Of a DNA stretch of 22,737 bases, positions 22,331 to 22,737 are shown piece by piece. The notes beneath the pieces were generated by a model that saw only the letters and a list, made by a program, of their open reading frames with translations, was not told where the DNA came from and did no database searches. The stretch's first letter is position 1; the number at the start of each line of letters is the position of its first letter. The DNA comes from an uncultured Actinomycetes bacterium. GTDB taxonomy: Bacteria; Actinomycetota; Acidimicrobiia; Acidimicrobiales; Ilumatobacteraceae. Position numbers and translations under genes: made by a program. Where the stretch lies: NCBI GenBank assembly GCA_937927625.1, contig CALBSD010000002.1, forward strand, positions 1 through 22,737. The letters run 5' to 3'.

Positions 22331-22737
22331 TTAAAGAATCTTGCGGAAGATCTTTGCCTTGCGGTCTGTGTACGGCGGGTATGGAAGCGATGGATCCATC
22401 TTGGTGCCGCGTGCAAGCACTGGCTTCATGTGTTGGAACAAACGCACACTGCTGATGCCGTGATACGCGCCCATGCCGCTCTCGCCAATACCACCAAACG
22501 GAAGGTTGGGGTTGGTGAGGTGCAACAAGGTGCCGTTCACTGTCACGCCACCGGCAGTGGTGTGATCTAGCACGTCATTCACCACGCGCTTGTTCTCTGC
22601 AAACACATAAAGCGCCAATGGATGTGGGTTGGCATTGATGTGATCAATCGCTGTCTGTACCGAAGAGATGGTGATAATGGGCAGAAGTGGTCCGAAGATT
22701 TCTTCGTGCATCAACTGTGAACTCATGTCCACGTTGT
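22331..22737 (-). CDS. Aldehyde dehydrogenase family protein, C-terminal part (cut by window end)
   Basis: About 135 residues are visible and the frame stays open to the right edge, so the N-terminal NAD-binding part and the catalytic Cys lie outside. H-E-E-I-F-G-P-L-L-P is the conserved motif around the NAD-contacting Glu/Phe of the family. T-A-G-G-V-T-V-N-G and N-L-P-F-G-G-I-G-E-S-G-M-G are the conserved C-terminal stretches. The end (Y-P-P-Y-T-D-R-K-A-K-I-F-R) resembles class 3 fatty-aldehyde-type dehydrogenases, which oxidise medium and long aldehydes with NAD(P). High GC and strong conservation mark it as a resident metabolic gene. Confidence 0.9.
   Translation of the reverse strand, partial: NVDMSSQLMHEEIFGPLLPIITISSVQTAIDHINANPHPLALYVFAENKRVVNDVLDHTTAGGVTVNGTLLHLTNPNLPFGGIGESGMGAYHGISSVRLFQHMKPVLARGTKMDPSLPYPPYTDRKAKIFRKIL

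Overview
The window looks like a chromosomal segment from an actinobacterium, most likely a freshwater or marine Acidimicrobiia-type organism. Three things suggest this: lipoproteins with Thr/Val/Pro-rich linkers after the lipobox, an RCC1-repeat surface protein ending in an Ig-like SxGxxxWSVS...C...C domain, and a mid-range GC content. No rRNA, tRNA, CRISPR array, transposase or integrase is visible. Placement below class level is not supportable.

Layout. (1) Positions 1-5500 hold the tail of a TPR-like protein and then a cluster of exported or poorly conserved genes: a small lipoprotein, an RCC1-repeat secreted protein, a divergent pair of paralogous lipoproteins that share only 31 bp of upstream DNA, a secreted polysaccharide-deacetylase-like protein, and a protein with two tandem GIY-YIG-like units. 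(2) From 5548 to 20446 every gene is on the plus strand, with gaps of 53 bp or less. The order is: membrane-anchored trypsin-like protease; J-domain/zinc-ribbon/membrane protein with a Cys-rich exterior domain; Mrr-family restriction endonuclease; a three-gene module (DUF6361 protein, two-HKD phospholipase-D-like protein, large SNF2/DEAD-type helicase); a 47-codon ORF coupled to the helicase stop; and a complete type I restriction-modification operon hsdM-hsdS-hsdR. (3) From 20470 to the end the sequence looks like ordinary housekeeping DNA, visibly richer in GC: SixA-like histidine phosphatase, molybdopterin (sulfite-oxidase-like) oxidoreductase, a small lipoprotein, and the C-terminal part of an aldehyde dehydrogenase cut by the window end.

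How the genes may work together. Region 2 reads as a compact defence island: modification-dependent cleavage (Mrr), a nuclease/helicase module whose mechanism I do not know (DUF6361-PLD-helicase), and classical sequence-specific restriction. Stop/start overlaps (TGATG, 14 bp, TGATG, ATGA, GTGA) tie DUF6361 to PLD to helicase to the small ORF, and hsdM to hsdS to hsdR. The small ORF ends 3 bp before hsdM, so the module and the type I system may be co-transcribed.

The strongest unusual signals are in hsdS. Between the two target-recognition domains lie four perfect 12-bp repeats (residues E-L-E-A) and, about 50 bp further on, a (GA)8 tract. Gain or loss of one GA unit gives a stop codon within a few codons. 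This predicts a phase-variable specificity subunit. The least explained component is the DUF6361-PLD-helicase-small-ORF unit, which I regard as the best candidate for an undescribed or little-described defence system in this window.
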